Assembly (NCBI GenBank): GCA_012267385.1
Contig: JAAXGW010000013.1
Location: 1-64,000 of the forward strand
Direction of reading: 5' to 3'
DNA: 64,000 bases
From: OMG group bacterium
Lineage (GTDB): Bacteria > Pseudomonadota > Gammaproteobacteria > Pseudomonadales > Azotimanducaceae
The position numbers and the translations under genes are program-made. The stretch's first letter is position 1. Each line of letters starts with the position of its first letter. Below, piece after piece: positions 51,510 to 60,664 of the stretch. The notes under the pieces are model-generated. The model was given only the letters and a program-made list of their open reading frames with translations. It was not told the origin of the DNA and made no database searches.

Positions 51510-52360
51510 TCTTTCTCAACAGCAATACTTTCACTTGGAACAGGCGAGTTCATACGCACACTCAACACTGGAATAAAAGTCGACGATACATAGTTCTTGA
51601 ACTGCGCGACGAGTCGTTCCTCGCGACCGTGCAAAGAATTTGATATGAACATGAGGAACAAACTGAGTGCCAATGCAACCCAAGTCGAATTGAATGCGAC
51701 ACCTAGACTCGCAGCCACTCCAGTGATTTTTCCTTCATCCAGAGCTTCGTTCGCGAGACTGAGTGCAACGCCTATACCTCGCACCGTGCCCAAAAAACCG
51801 ATCGATGGAATAGCCCACAGAATGTACTTAGAAATCGCGAGTTTCGAGTTTAACAGTTCCAAGTGTAGATCACAAACTTCCATTGCAACGTCGTTAGCCT
51901 CTTGAAAGTTTCTGTTCAACCGAATCCGTCGCACGGCTAGGTCGAGCGCGTTGACAAGCTGAGAATCCGTGAGAGTGTCCTTTAACTGGGAAACCCTCTT
52001 CTCTACAAAGTTTAGCGTGTTCTCACTACTCTCTTCATCCATTTGTTGCATACGGTCTAGATGCAAGATGTCCAAGTCGAGTAGGTAGCTATCGCTCTGA
52101 AAGATTCGGTACCGAAAAAACCATAACCACAGACACCACAGAGTCAGGACAACACAACTGGCTTGTTCCCAGTCCTTGACCAAAATGTAAAAAGTTCGAG
52201 GAGGTACGGTACCTTGGGCTTCTGCGACTCTTAGGATTTCCTGTGCTTCTGGGTTAATCCAGAGTAAGTAAATGAGACAAACGACCCCAATACTCAAACA
52301 CAAACCTGCGAGATCTATTGCTAAAGTGAAGTGAGTTATCGACTTTCTATTTTGCGACAT
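51506..52360 (-). CDS. MotA/TolQ/ExbB proton-channel family protein
   Basis: This 284-residue protein has N-terminal helices at about 12-32 (LAIDLAGLCLSIGVVCLIYLLW) and 62-82 (ASCVVLTLWCLWLWFF), a cytoplasmic helical part, and then the family core. The core reads WAIPSIGFLGTVRGIGVALSLA and ITGVAASLGVAFNSTWVALALSLFLMF. In TolQ/ExbB these two helices line the ion path, and partner helices with an aspartate (TolR/ExbD) sit inside the pentamer. The two vWA genes downstream carry such helices. It is therefore the motor subunit of this operon. Confidence 0.88.
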   Translation of the reverse strand: MSQNRKSITHFTLAIDLAGLCLSIGVVCLIYLLWINPEAQEILRVAEAQGTVPPRTFYILVKDWEQASCVVLTLWCLWLWFFRYRIFQSDSYLLDLDILHLDRMQQMDEESSENTLNFVEKRVSQLKDTLTDSQLVNALDLAVRRIRLNRNFQEANDVAMEVCDLHLELLNSKLAISKYILWAIPSIGFLGTVRGIGVALSLANEALDEGKITGVAASLGVAFNSTWVALALSLFLMFISNSLHGREERLVAQFKNYVSSTFIPVLSVRMNSPVPSESIAVEKE

Positions 52361-52389
52361 GGTGTTGAACGTTACAAGCTGATCCTAAA

Positions 52390-52713
52390 TCAAATGTCTT
52401 GGGGGAGATCTATATCGTAATTTACTGGAATTTTGGTCGTTACTGGTAATCGCTTCCAAGGAGTTGTCGGCGGAGGTGGAACTGCTTCCTCGGTTTCTTC
52501 TGTTTCCGCTTCTACGACCGGTTTGGTCTCTTCTGGGTCTTCAGTTTCTTTTTCAGTATCAGACTCGGAGTTCTCTTCTTCAGAATCTTCAATGGGAGCT
52601 TCAGAATCTGACTCGGGTTCGGGTACTTCCTCCTCATCCGCATTGATTCCAAACGCAAGGAAGACTATTAATGGGAGAATAAAAAATGCTAGAAGACTCT
52701 TCACAAAACCCAC
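52390..52713 (-). CDS. Small acidic single-helix protein of the vWA operon
   Basis: This 107-residue protein has an N-terminal helix or signal peptide (VKSLLAFFILPLIVFLAFGI), followed by about 60 residues made almost only of Glu, Asp, Ser, Thr and Pro. A proline-rich end (VPPPPTTPWKRLP, then YDIDLPQDI) closes it. It overlaps the FGE-like gene by 13 bases and is tightly packed. The acidic region makes it look like a flexible periplasmic spacer. No family is recognised. Confidence 0.7.
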   Translation of the reverse strand: MGFVKSLLAFFILPLIVFLAFGINADEEEVPEPESDSEAPIEDSEEENSESDTEKETEDPEETKPVVEAETEETEEAVPPPPTTPWKRLPVTTKIPVNYDIDLPQDI

Positions 52714-54728
52714 CGTGCGATACGAAAACCAACCGTTTCATCTTTAAAACCGACAGTACGACGGAAATTGATTGCTGCTTCATGTAGTTTTGTAGTCTGA
52801 AAATTTGCCCCCTTAACAATCCGGTCGATGCCTCGACTGGGTCCCATCGGATCAATCAAGGGTTTATCCCATCCCTCGTAAGTGGATCCGAAATAATCAA
52901 ACACCCACTCAGCGGCATTACCTACAAGATCGTGAATCGCGTTGAAGTTACGGCGATAAGAACCGACTGGTGCGAGTTCTCGATGACTGTCAGCGTAGTC
53001 CTCGATATGGCCGCGCAAAGCGCTACGAGTTTCAAATCCAGCTAGGTTTCCGACTTGCGACGGAGGTTTCGTTCCCTCTCCCCACACAAACGGACCTACG
53101 GCTTCTTCTTCCGCGAAGTGGTAATAAGTGATCAGTTCCCATTCTGCTTCCGTTGGAAGTCGGTACCCGTTGCTACCTAAGTCAATACTAACGCTCGCTC
53201 CACTACCGATCGCATAGACGGGACTTAGACCTTCAGACGCACTGAGCCAGTTGCAAAACTTCGCTGCATCCAGCCACGAAATATCTGTGATGGGGAGATT
53301 TTCATCTGCCTTAGTGGTCTTTAGAGTAGTGTCATATTTCGCATATTCTTTACGGCGAATTTCATGGACTCCAAAGTAAAACGGACGAGTGATTTCAAAC
53401 TCTCGAACGCGTTGGCGATCGTCTTCCATGAGGTACCCAGGTACGAGTAAGCGAAATTTTGCTGATGGAAATTTCTTGAGTTGGATTGAATCTAGGGCAC
53501 GGACGAGTTCAGGTGCTTCGTTGTACTCCTGCTGTGCCAAATCGACAAGTTCAAAATAGAGTTCCTCTGCTTGATGTTCTTTTTGCGCGATCGAAATCGA
53601 CTGAGACGCGTATCCCTCCTTACTAACTACAAGAACGTCACCAGCAGTCACATTCACGGTTTGCGGGGTCGAACCAACGTGTTTGTCATTCAAACCAAGG
53701 CTCGCTTGTGGATGCGCGGAGACTTTCACATCGAATCGAATCTCTTCAAGTTTGAATTCTCTGGTAATCGTATCGCCAGGGACAATTTGCACAGTACTGA
53801 TTTCCGTGTGAAAGTTGGGTTTACGAAGTTCCACCTTCACGGACGACTTGTCAAATTCGAGCTGTGCCGGCGTACTACCAACAAACTGACCATCGACAAA
53901 AATGGAAGCGGCAGTTGGCTGAGATACAAAATTTACGGTTCCAGGTGCGCTAGCTAAATTTACCGTACCTAGATCTAGATGCGAATTCGCTTCGACGGCA
54001 AAAGGTAATCGTTTGCTAACATAACCCTCCAGCTCGAACTCCAGTAGATGACTCTTTGCTACGACACTCTGTCGCACTTCTCCCGTTCCTACTGAAGTTC
54101 CATTGAGCTTAATGTCAGCGGTAACTGGTAATACCTTAATCGAAAAAGACCCTCGAGGGAGTGCTGCAAAACTAACGACTTGCTTCTCTCCGTAACCGAT
54201 AACTTCGACGAATTGGGTACTGTCGTACTCGTGTGGTCCTTGTACTCGCAACTCATGCTGTCCTGCTGGTAACTCTATAGTCTCTGGTGCTACTTCGTAC
54301 CGTTGAGTGTTATTGGTTATAAGTGAGTACTCGCCTCTAGATTCGTCATGAAGAAAATTTAACTCGATCGAAAGTGATCCTGGTCGTGGTTGTAGAGTTA
54401 CGCCGACTGGCGACTCTGTTGTGCGATCTAAGACCAACGTCTCAGGATAAAAGCCCTCAGCAACAGCTTCCACTTCGATAGAACCGAAGAAGTGTACATT
54501 GCGACCTAGTGCTATACTGAACCCTTTCGTACTCACTAAAGTACCGCTGTCCAAGGCGCGTGTTGGTGCGATGTTGACCGTTACGGTCTTCACTAACAAT
54601 AGCAATACAGTGAGTAATCCCACTACGAAAATCGCGAGACCGACGATAGTTATGGTACGCCGACGTGCTCGCCGAATGTGCAGAACGTCTGCTAGTTCAT
54701 CCCGAATCGTGGTTTCAGAATCGGGCAC
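52701..54728 (-). CDS. Membrane-anchored PEGA protein with FGE/SUMF1-like domain
   Basis: This 675-residue protein has a short cytoplasmic start and one helix (residues 26-48, TIVGLAIFVVGLLTVLLLLVKTV). Three to four PEGA-type beta modules follow (GSFSIKVLPVTADIKLNGTSVG, GTVNFVSQPTAASIFVDGQFVGSTPAQL), which suggest binding to surface or envelope polymers. The last 230 residues are formylglycine-generating-enzyme-like: YFGVHEIRRKEYAKY, NGYRLPTEAEWELI, HDLVGNAAEWVFDY and the closing GFRIAR. The usual RGGSW segment reads VKGANFQ, and the catalytic cysteine pair of true FGE is not there, so I infer a binding rather than an oxidising domain. It overlaps its upstream neighbour by 14 bases. Confidence 0.8.
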   Translation of the reverse strand: MPDSETTIRDELADVLHIRRARRRTITIVGLAIFVVGLLTVLLLLVKTVTVNIAPTRALDSGTLVSTKGFSIALGRNVHFFGSIEVEAVAEGFYPETLVLDRTTESPVGVTLQPRPGSLSIELNFLHDESRGEYSLITNNTQRYEVAPETIELPAGQHELRVQGPHEYDSTQFVEVIGYGEKQVVSFAALPRGSFSIKVLPVTADIKLNGTSVGTGEVRQSVVAKSHLLEFELEGYVSKRLPFAVEANSHLDLGTVNLASAPGTVNFVSQPTAASIFVDGQFVGSTPAQLEFDKSSVKVELRKPNFHTEISTVQIVPGDTITREFKLEEIRFDVKVSAHPQASLGLNDKHVGSTPQTVNVTAGDVLVVSKEGYASQSISIAQKEHQAEELYFELVDLAQQEYNEAPELVRALDSIQLKKFPSAKFRLLVPGYLMEDDRQRVREFEITRPFYFGVHEIRRKEYAKYDTTLKTTKADENLPITDISWLDAAKFCNWLSASEGLSPVYAIGSGASVSIDLGSNGYRLPTEAEWELITYYHFAEEEAVGPFVWGEGTKPPSQVGNLAGFETRSALRGHIEDYADSHRELAPVGSYRRNFNAIHDLVGNAAEWVFDYFGSTYEGWDKPLIDPMGPSRGIDRIVKGANFQTTKLHEAAINFRRTVGFKDETVGFRIARWVL

Positions 54729-56064
54729 GACACTCGACCTTAATCTCGATGGGTTCTGATTCCGGTTTAATTTCTAATTTTTGAGTAACTTGCTTGAATC
54801 CTCGACGGGTGCCGACAATCTCGTACGTACCTGGAAGCACCTCTAATGTCTTTGATCGAAAAGACCCAATTTCTTTGCCAGGACTGATACGCAATTTCGT
54901 TCTGTTGTCCGAACGAATAGTCACTTCTACTGGAGTCGAATATTTTGTGAAAGTGTCCGCAAGTGACTGACGTATGGACTGGGTGCGGTCAAATTCGTTC
55001 AAGTGGTTTGTTTTGTCAAGTAATAGTTGAATATCTTGTCGTTTGCGATCGTTCAGATTACTAAAGTCGAAGTCTTTGTACTCGATGAGCTCCGCTTCCA
55101 ACGCCAACAATTCGTCCATTTCTTCGACGACTATCGTGAAATCATACTCTTCATTAACGTCCAATTTTTCTACTTCTTCAATGTTAACAAGAACATCTTC
55201 CCATTGTTCCGTATTCATAGCATCCGCCATTTTTTTAACGAGTTCGTCCACTGCGTCCAATCTCTTATTTTCTTTTACGTCGTCCAACAGTTCTTGCGCG
55301 ACGGTTGAATCTGGTCGAATAAGTAGCGCGGAATTAAGGACTTGCTCAGCTAAAAACCACTCCTCCGCTTCGATACTTTCGTATGCGGCAGTCATCGAAG
55401 AATTAAACGAAGTGTCCTGACGATGTACTTCTAGAGAAGCTCGGACTTGCGAAATGTCCTCTTCGTAGTAGCCATCCGGAAATTGTGGCAATAGCTTTTC
55501 CACTTCTTGGAAGTTTCCTGTTGAAACGTAATCTTGAAGCTCTTCAACTAAGGGTTTGAGTTGCTGGCCTTGCGTTGCTTCTCCGTGCCGTTTAACTAAA
55601 TCCAAATCTTCAGGAAACCACTCTAGTAGGGTACTCAATTCGGTGACCGCAATCTCATAGGACGAGTTCTCGAAGAGCGTGTCGATCGTTGCGAGTTTGT
55701 CCTCCACTGTCGTGTGAAAAGTTTCCTCTAGCTCCGTGAAAGTGTCTAAAGCTGCTTTGAATTTTGGTAGAGCATCACCGAAGTATTCATCGCGGTAGAG
55801 GTCCACACCTTTATTGAAGTTGGTTACCGCTGAGAGAAAGTCCTCTTCCTCCCAAGGAGGTGAGGACAAATCTTCGAGCGTGGGGTATAGTAATTCAATA
55901 CGTGCTCGCAATTCAAAGGCTTCTTCTTTATCGATGCAAAACTGAGTATTCGCAGCTTCTCCTTCACAGTCGATTAATTCTTCCTCGGTCTCGTCCGCTA
56001 GCAAGCCACCAACGGTTACCAGACCGAAGAACCAACACCAAACGTATGGTTGAGAAACTCTCAT
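54715..56064 (-). CDS. Secreted helical-repeat protein with C-terminal PEGA-like domain
   Basis: This 449-residue protein has a signal peptide (PYVWCWFFGLVTVGGLLA), followed by an acidic helical region. That region has TPR-like units (FLSAVTNFNKGVDLYRDEYFGDALPKFKAALDTF, SYEIAVTELSTLLEWFPEDLDLV, WFLAEQVLNSALLIRPDSTVAQELL). The last 75 residues form a beta module with the PEGA pattern (RISPGKEIGSFRSKTLEVLPGTYEIVGTRRGFKQ). It is suited to scaffold other envelope proteins. It overlaps the FGE-like gene and follows the 434-residue secreted protein by 18 bases. Confidence 0.75.
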   Translation of the reverse strand: MRVSQPYVWCWFFGLVTVGGLLADETEEELIDCEGEAANTQFCIDKEEAFELRARIELLYPTLEDLSSPPWEEEDFLSAVTNFNKGVDLYRDEYFGDALPKFKAALDTFTELEETFHTTVEDKLATIDTLFENSSYEIAVTELSTLLEWFPEDLDLVKRHGEATQGQQLKPLVEELQDYVSTGNFQEVEKLLPQFPDGYYEEDISQVRASLEVHRQDTSFNSSMTAAYESIEAEEWFLAEQVLNSALLIRPDSTVAQELLDDVKENKRLDAVDELVKKMADAMNTEQWEDVLVNIEEVEKLDVNEEYDFTIVVEEMDELLALEAELIEYKDFDFSNLNDRKRQDIQLLLDKTNHLNEFDRTQSIRQSLADTFTKYSTPVEVTIRSDNRTKLRISPGKEIGSFRSKTLEVLPGTYEIVGTRRGFKQVTQKLEIKPESEPIEIKVECRARF

Positions 56065-56082
56065 GTTCTCAGGCGCTTAGTT

Positions 56083-57387
56083 TTAGTCGTCCTCATTGAG
56101 TATGGTGACTGCGTCCGAGTCTTGAGACTGAGCGTAAATGTCAGCAAGCATTGAACGCCATTGACCAAATTGGTCTTGCACGGTACCAGTGAGTGTTATT
56201 ATCTTTCCGTTCAAATCAATGCGGGTAGGTCTAATGGAGTTGTGCAAACTACGACTCAGCTCGTTTACTTCTTCAACGGCTTGTTTGCGCAAGTGATTAT
56301 CGCGAAACGCCCCGGCGATCAAAGCGCCACCACCTAGGGCACCAGCCGCGACAGCATTTTCCGCGGAGTGATCGCCGTCTTTCGCCGCCCCGTCCTCCGC
56401 GGCCGCAATCGATGCCGCTACCAAAGCTACACCAACAATCGCTTTAATCGCTCGACCTCGTTTCGCTAAACGTACTTCTCGCGCAACAGGGAAAGTGTCC
56501 TCTTGCCAGTTCTCGTAGTCCTCCTCGATCTGGTCGCGGAAGCCTTCATAATGGTCTTCGATGACCTGCGCGAATTCATCTTCGCGGTACATTATCGTCT
56601 GAATTCTACGCCAGCTTTCGGATTGCTCATCGGGTGCAATTTGAATGTCCAAATGACTTCCCTGAACCTCTAAATAGTCGTTATATTCTGGTGAAACGAA
56701 GCGAGCAAATGCTAGATCACGAGTCGTAGTGATTTTCTGTAGTTCAGAATATCTTGCCTTTTCTAGTCCGACTTTTTCGTTTTGTTCTAAGCGTTCCACG
56801 TGTGCTTTACCGCGCTCTTTGAGTTCTTCATAAACATCTTCAGCAATCTCGTTATACAGGGAGTCAAATGGATCTCGATCTGTGTTTCCATATCTTTCAT
56901 GCCAACCCAATTCAACACGGTGTTTTTTGGTACGCTCTTCGGTCCAGGCAACACCTCGAGCGTCAACAACTTTATAGGCGATGCGCATGGTTTCACTGTC
57001 TGATTCAACGATACGACCGATTAGATAAATGTCTGCACTAACCGAGGTGTCCGCAGCGATGACGATGGATTCAAACTGGTTGTACCGATGCATCCATTGC
57101 TTCAATTTAAACGCACTACGGACTGCCTCCGCCTTCCGCAATTCTGGCCAAATTCCCTCTTCTTGTTGAACCTGTGTGCTCTCCGGAATACCGGGATCGA
57201 GCACTGGGATCGCTAGTTTGAGATCGGGAATGTTCATTTTGGTCTTAAAAAACTCTTCCTCTTTCTCAACATCCAGAGTCTCTGGTGCTGGGCTTGGTCC
57301 AACACGAGGTCCTACCGAAACACCGAGAGTAAATTGCGTTATCGCTAGTGAAAACACCAGCGGTAATAGGTAGAAAGTCCGATTCAT
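56083..57387 (-). CDS. Secreted LpoB/CsgG-like protein of the vWA operon
   Basis: This 434-residue protein has a signal peptide (FYLLPLVFSLAITQFTLG). Residues 60-155 fit the LpoB/CsgG-like alpha-beta pattern (LRKAEAVRSAFKLKQWMHRYNQFESIVIAADTSVSADIYLIGRIVESDSETMRIAYKVVDARGVAW as separate short motifs). A long charged helical stretch follows to about residue 310. Then comes a hydrophobic glycine/alanine-rich segment (AIVGVALVAASIAAAEDG, then AVAAGALGGGALIAGAF) and a final beta part (IDLNGKIITLTGTVQDQFGQW). I recognise the type from other gammaproteobacteria but know no function. Confidence 0.7.
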   Translation of the reverse strand: MNRTFYLLPLVFSLAITQFTLGVSVGPRVGPSPAPETLDVEKEEEFFKTKMNIPDLKLAIPVLDPGIPESTQVQQEEGIWPELRKAEAVRSAFKLKQWMHRYNQFESIVIAADTSVSADIYLIGRIVESDSETMRIAYKVVDARGVAWTEERTKKHRVELGWHERYGNTDRDPFDSLYNEIAEDVYEELKERGKAHVERLEQNEKVGLEKARYSELQKITTTRDLAFARFVSPEYNDYLEVQGSHLDIQIAPDEQSESWRRIQTIMYREDEFAQVIEDHYEGFRDQIEEDYENWQEDTFPVAREVRLAKRGRAIKAIVGVALVAASIAAAEDGAAKDGDHSAENAVAAGALGGGALIAGAFRDNHLRKQAVEEVNELSRSLHNSIRPTRIDLNGKIITLTGTVQDQFGQWRSMLADIYAQSQDSDAVTILNEDD

Positions 57388-57409
57388 CGTGAAAATCCTC
57401 TCCTGTTAA

Positions 57410-58171
57410 TCATTCTTTATTCGCGTACTCGTAATACTGGTCCCACAATGCTTGTTTAGTAGTGGGGTCGGTTTCAATCTCCGCAGCTTCTCGAATCGTT
57501 TTCAATATGATGTCTTCATCTTTGGGATCGAGGGGAGTGCGCTCACTTGTATCTTCGTGTTTTGCTTCAGCTGATGTCATTGCCGACTCGTTCAAGAGAG
57601 ATCCTTCGGACTCTTCCCCGCTAGTTACTTCATTAGTGTCTTGATCGTCCGAAGTCACTTCCAAAGGAGTCTGCGCAATGTCGTTAGTAGCTTCCGCTTG
57701 CTGCTGAGCTCGATCTGCGTCAATTTCCTCTTGCATCTGCGCAAGCATCTGATCGAACTCTTGTATACTCGACTCAAGGTCGTTTGATTGGTTGGAGGGG
57801 TTCGCGCCGGTCATCCCCGTTTGCGTTCCGTCACCAGTACCGTTTTCGCCCGATTGGGAAGCAGCGCTGCCCTCACTAGTCCCTGTACCTCCACTTTCTC
57901 CGAGTGTACTATGGATCGACAACGTGACCCCCTCTCTCCTCAAGCACTCATCATAGATGCGAATACTCTCTTCTAATGACAGCTCTGGCTCATAATCGTT
58001 CTCTGTCTCTTCGTCCGTCGAACCACTGGTTGCTTCTTTCAACTCATCGAGACACATTGCAAAAGAAGATTCTTCGGGTTCTTCTTCCTCCGCCGCCCAT
58101 ACTACCAAAACAAGCACAAAAAGGATTGCCAATAGAGGGTACTTCAATGTAGCTTGCCTAGCTCTCTTCAT
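57410..58171 (-). CDS. Secreted acidic low-complexity protein of the vWA operon
   Basis: This 253-residue protein has a signal peptide or anchor (YPLLAILFVLVLVVWAA). The mature part begins EEEEPEESS and is low in hydrophobic residues throughout. A Gly/Ser/Thr-rich middle (STLGESGGTGTSEGSAASQS) is followed by a coiled-coil-prone stretch (LESSIQEFDQMLAQMQEEI). A Glu/Asp-rich region and a short helical tail close it. Two cysteines (CLDEL and DECLRRE) could pair. It overlaps the upstream gene by 14 bases. It is probably a flexible periplasmic component; no family is recognised. Confidence 0.65.
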   Translation of the reverse strand: MKRARQATLKYPLLAILFVLVLVVWAAEEEEPEESSFAMCLDELKEATSGSTDEETENDYEPELSLEESIRIYDECLRREGVTLSIHSTLGESGGTGTSEGSAASQSGENGTGDGTQTGMTGANPSNQSNDLESSIQEFDQMLAQMQEEIDADRAQQQAEATNDIAQTPLEVTSDDQDTNEVTSGEESEGSLLNESAMTSAEAKHEDTSERTPLDPKDEDIILKTIREAAEIETDPTTKQALWDQYYEYANKE

Positions 58172-58919
58172 CGTCTTTAGTCACAGTGAATGGTGTAGCT
58201 TCTTGTCCTTGTCGTTTCATCCCTAAGTGAAACCCTAAAAGACACACTGCAGAAACGACAAACACAGTAATACAGACACTTAGCACTTGCAACACTAACA
58301 AAGATGTAACCATTCTATTCCACCCATTTGCGGTTGAACGTGATTCCACGATTGCAAGAGCCCCTTCGAGATTAATCAAATACTCGTCACGAAACTTGAA
58401 AATTGAGTCAACAATGGCTGTCGTCCGCACATCGACATCAGCAATTCGTTTTAACAGTTCATCCTGAACCATGGACTCGGTGTACAGCTTCAGTTCAAGC
58501 AGAAAGTCAAAGTCATAGTAGTTAGGTTTTTCAAATTCCTCGAACGGTTCTATAAGTGTGTTGTAAAACTGTTGCAAGTCATGCGTTTCACTGAATTTCT
58601 GTTCCTCTCTACCAACGAGCTGGTACAACGAGTCTATAGTTTCAATAGTCTGGTTCATTATGGGAGGTATTTCCGTAGCATCCGACCCAGTACGTACTCC
58701 GGAAGGAGGACGCCACGAAGCATCAATTGACTCGTACGATGGTACTAACAGAATGTGCTTGTAGTTTATCTCTTCAGGTTTTGTCAAGGTAAACCCTAGC
58801 CAAACGAACGCACCAGGAATCGCAAGAAAGGAGACTGTCGCTAACACGATGAACACGACTCGTGCAACTTTGAGTACAAGCACTTCGTAGCCAGCGAAAA
58901 AAGATCTTCTTACGTTCAT
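58158..58919 (-). CDS. Two-helix membrane protein with periplasmic helical domain
   Basis: This 253-residue protein has helix 1 near residues 18-42 (VARVVFIVLATVSFLAIPGAFVWLGF) and helix 2 near 205-230 (VTSLLVLQVLSVCITVFVVSAVCLLGF). Between them lie about 160 residues of mostly helical, acidic sequence (MNQTIETIDSLYQLVGREEQKF, LIEPFEEFEKPNYYDF). The layout resembles membrane-spanning sensor or adaptor proteins but carries no signalling domain at the C-terminus. It lies directly behind the PqaA-like gene (17-base gap) in the same operon. Confidence 0.65.
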   Translation of the reverse strand: MNVRRSFFAGYEVLVLKVARVVFIVLATVSFLAIPGAFVWLGFTLTKPEEINYKHILLVPSYESIDASWRPPSGVRTGSDATEIPPIMNQTIETIDSLYQLVGREEQKFSETHDLQQFYNTLIEPFEEFEKPNYYDFDFLLELKLYTESMVQDELLKRIADVDVRTTAIVDSIFKFRDEYLINLEGALAIVESRSTANGWNRMVTSLLVLQVLSVCITVFVVSAVCLLGFHLGMKRQGQEATPFTVTKDDEES

Positions 58920-58936
58920 ACAGATATGGTTCTAGA

Positions 58937-60664
58937 CTAATTCGTAGTACTATCCGAGGTTGAACCGGACAATGGAGGTAAGGTCGGACCAACACCTACT
59001 TCAAGTTGGATGATGCAATCACTATACCCATTAGTTTCTAAAAATCCAACCAATAATGCTCCCTCTAATCGAGGATCTCGTTTGGGTTGCCAACAAAAGT
59101 AATCTCTGCCGTTGTGAACAACATGCTGCATAAACGCAGTTTTGAAAGAGTCCCTGAGATATTCCAAGACTTTGGAGGGTCCATCGGAGTCTTCGTTCGT
59201 GGGACAGTTGAAGGTTAGGTGCCGAGTTCCAGCATACGCTTTATCCGTGAAAGGCAAATTCGTAGGTGAAATCGATACTGTGGTAGTTAGTTTTAGTGGA
59301 TATTGAAAACCGACATCAAACTCAACCTCGACCATATGCGCGTGCCATCCAGGACCGTCCGACTCAAACTCAAGAACAAGGGGACCGGTACTCAATTCCT
59401 TTTCTTTCACATTCCCAAAAACTAGTTCTTCGTGCCAAGTAGGACCTTGTGCTTCGATGCTGTCTTTCTTACGTAACAATCGAAAGTCTCGCGCAACTGG
59501 ATTGTGTGCACTCCACATACTAATCTTCGATACTTGACCACTAATTTGATCTATTTCGACGGTTGCTGAGTCCGTCCATTCCCATTCAAAACTTGGAAGT
59601 GGTAGCGCGTTTTGAATTAACCAATGAAAAGTTGCAATACTCTCTACGACATCTGTATGTTCTAAGCTGTGATCACTATTGGGCACATAACGCAAGAGTT
59701 TTACACCTTTAAGATCATCCCAATAAAACTGCGTCGAGTCAAGTAAGAAAAATTCGTCGCCCGTAGCGTTGACGCTGAACTTTGGCATTGTCAACCTATC
59801 GAGATAACGATATGGATCGGCTATTTGAAAGAATTTGTCAGCTTGAGAAGCATCGATAGTACCCAGCAGTCCCTCGGCAAAATAGTCGACAATCGCATGC
59901 GACCAATAGCCGTACGCCTTAAAGTGATGTTGCATCGATCTGGCAGAATTCAAGGCATCAAATACTGCTGGCACAATAGCAATAATGCGTTCGTCAGCAA
60001 CCGCAGACAACCACGTAGTCCAACCTCGTTTTGACCCGCCGGTTACTACGAACTCTTTAATCTGGGGGCTCTGAATTTCGTCTGAAGCCGTAATCTCAGT
60101 GATCGCGTCCATGGCACGAACGACACTCTTCACCATAGGCAACAATGGGATCCAATGTGGGTCATCGTGCGCGTTGAATTGCGTCCAGGCATGCGCGAGA
60201 AGTCGATCTTCCCGACGTTCGATCGCGTCTTTGTTGAATATCAACTTTTGATTTGGAACTTGTCCGAGTAATCCGACAACACTTTGGGTCTGCAGAGCGA
60301 TTGTTGCCTCTAACGAGTTTTCGAATTCTGGCGCTGGACGGCCGTTGCGCCCTCCCCCGACATACAACAACGCGATTTCGGACTCAGCTTGTTTTGGTAT
60401 ATATAACTCTAGCCAGTGTTGCCATTGTGGGCGATTCACCTGTTCTGGCGAGAGCCACTCGAGTGACTTCAAGTCGATGACCGCAAACGTTAAATCACCG
60501 TGTGTTTCCACTTTCTGGATCTTCCAAGAATAATTTTCGTCCTCGAGGTTAACGTATTCGGTTAATAACGAATCTGCTGTACTCCCAACTGCCCCGGTAC
60601 AGGCAATAACGAGCAAGTACAGCATAAATCCGAAAGAATTCAATGTCTGGTGGGTTGGATTCAT
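58937..60664 (-). CDS. PqaA-like (PhoPQ-activated pathogenicity-related) alpha/beta hydrolase, secreted
   Basis: This 575-residue protein has a signal sequence (FMLYLLVIACTGAVG). The alpha/beta hydrolase fold of the PhoPQ-activated pathogenicity-related family is seen in VVTGGSKRGWTTWL (nucleophile elbow GGSKRG), then VPAVFDALN, ATGDEFFLLDSTQFYWD, and YVPNSDHSLEHTD (acid and histidine region). In Salmonella a relative helps with antimicrobial-peptide resistance; the enzyme reaction is not defined. It is the first well-supported gene of the operon that includes the vWA-TolQ set. Confidence 0.82.
   Translation of the reverse strand: MNPTHQTLNSFGFMLYLLVIACTGAVGSTADSLLTEYVNLEDENYSWKIQKVETHGDLTFAVIDLKSLEWLSPEQVNRPQWQHWLELYIPKQAESEIALLYVGGGRNGRPAPEFENSLEATIALQTQSVVGLLGQVPNQKLIFNKDAIERREDRLLAHAWTQFNAHDDPHWIPLLPMVKSVVRAMDAITEITASDEIQSPQIKEFVVTGGSKRGWTTWLSAVADERIIAIVPAVFDALNSARSMQHHFKAYGYWSHAIVDYFAEGLLGTIDASQADKFFQIADPYRYLDRLTMPKFSVNATGDEFFLLDSTQFYWDDLKGVKLLRYVPNSDHSLEHTDVVESIATFHWLIQNALPLPSFEWEWTDSATVEIDQISGQVSKISMWSAHNPVARDFRLLRKKDSIEAQGPTWHEELVFGNVKEKELSTGPLVLEFESDGPGWHAHMVEVEFDVGFQYPLKLTTTVSISPTNLPFTDKAYAGTRHLTFNCPTNEDSDGPSKVLEYLRDSFKTAFMQHVVHNGRDYFCWQPKRDPRLEGALLVGFLETNGYSDCIIQLEVGVGPTLPPLSGSTSDSTTN

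Noticed and set aside
49335..52360. Zorya-type defence system
   Set aside because: A MotA/TolQ-like gene is present, but ZorB-type OmpA domains and the ZorC, ZorD or ZorE effectors are absent, and the partners are envelope proteins.
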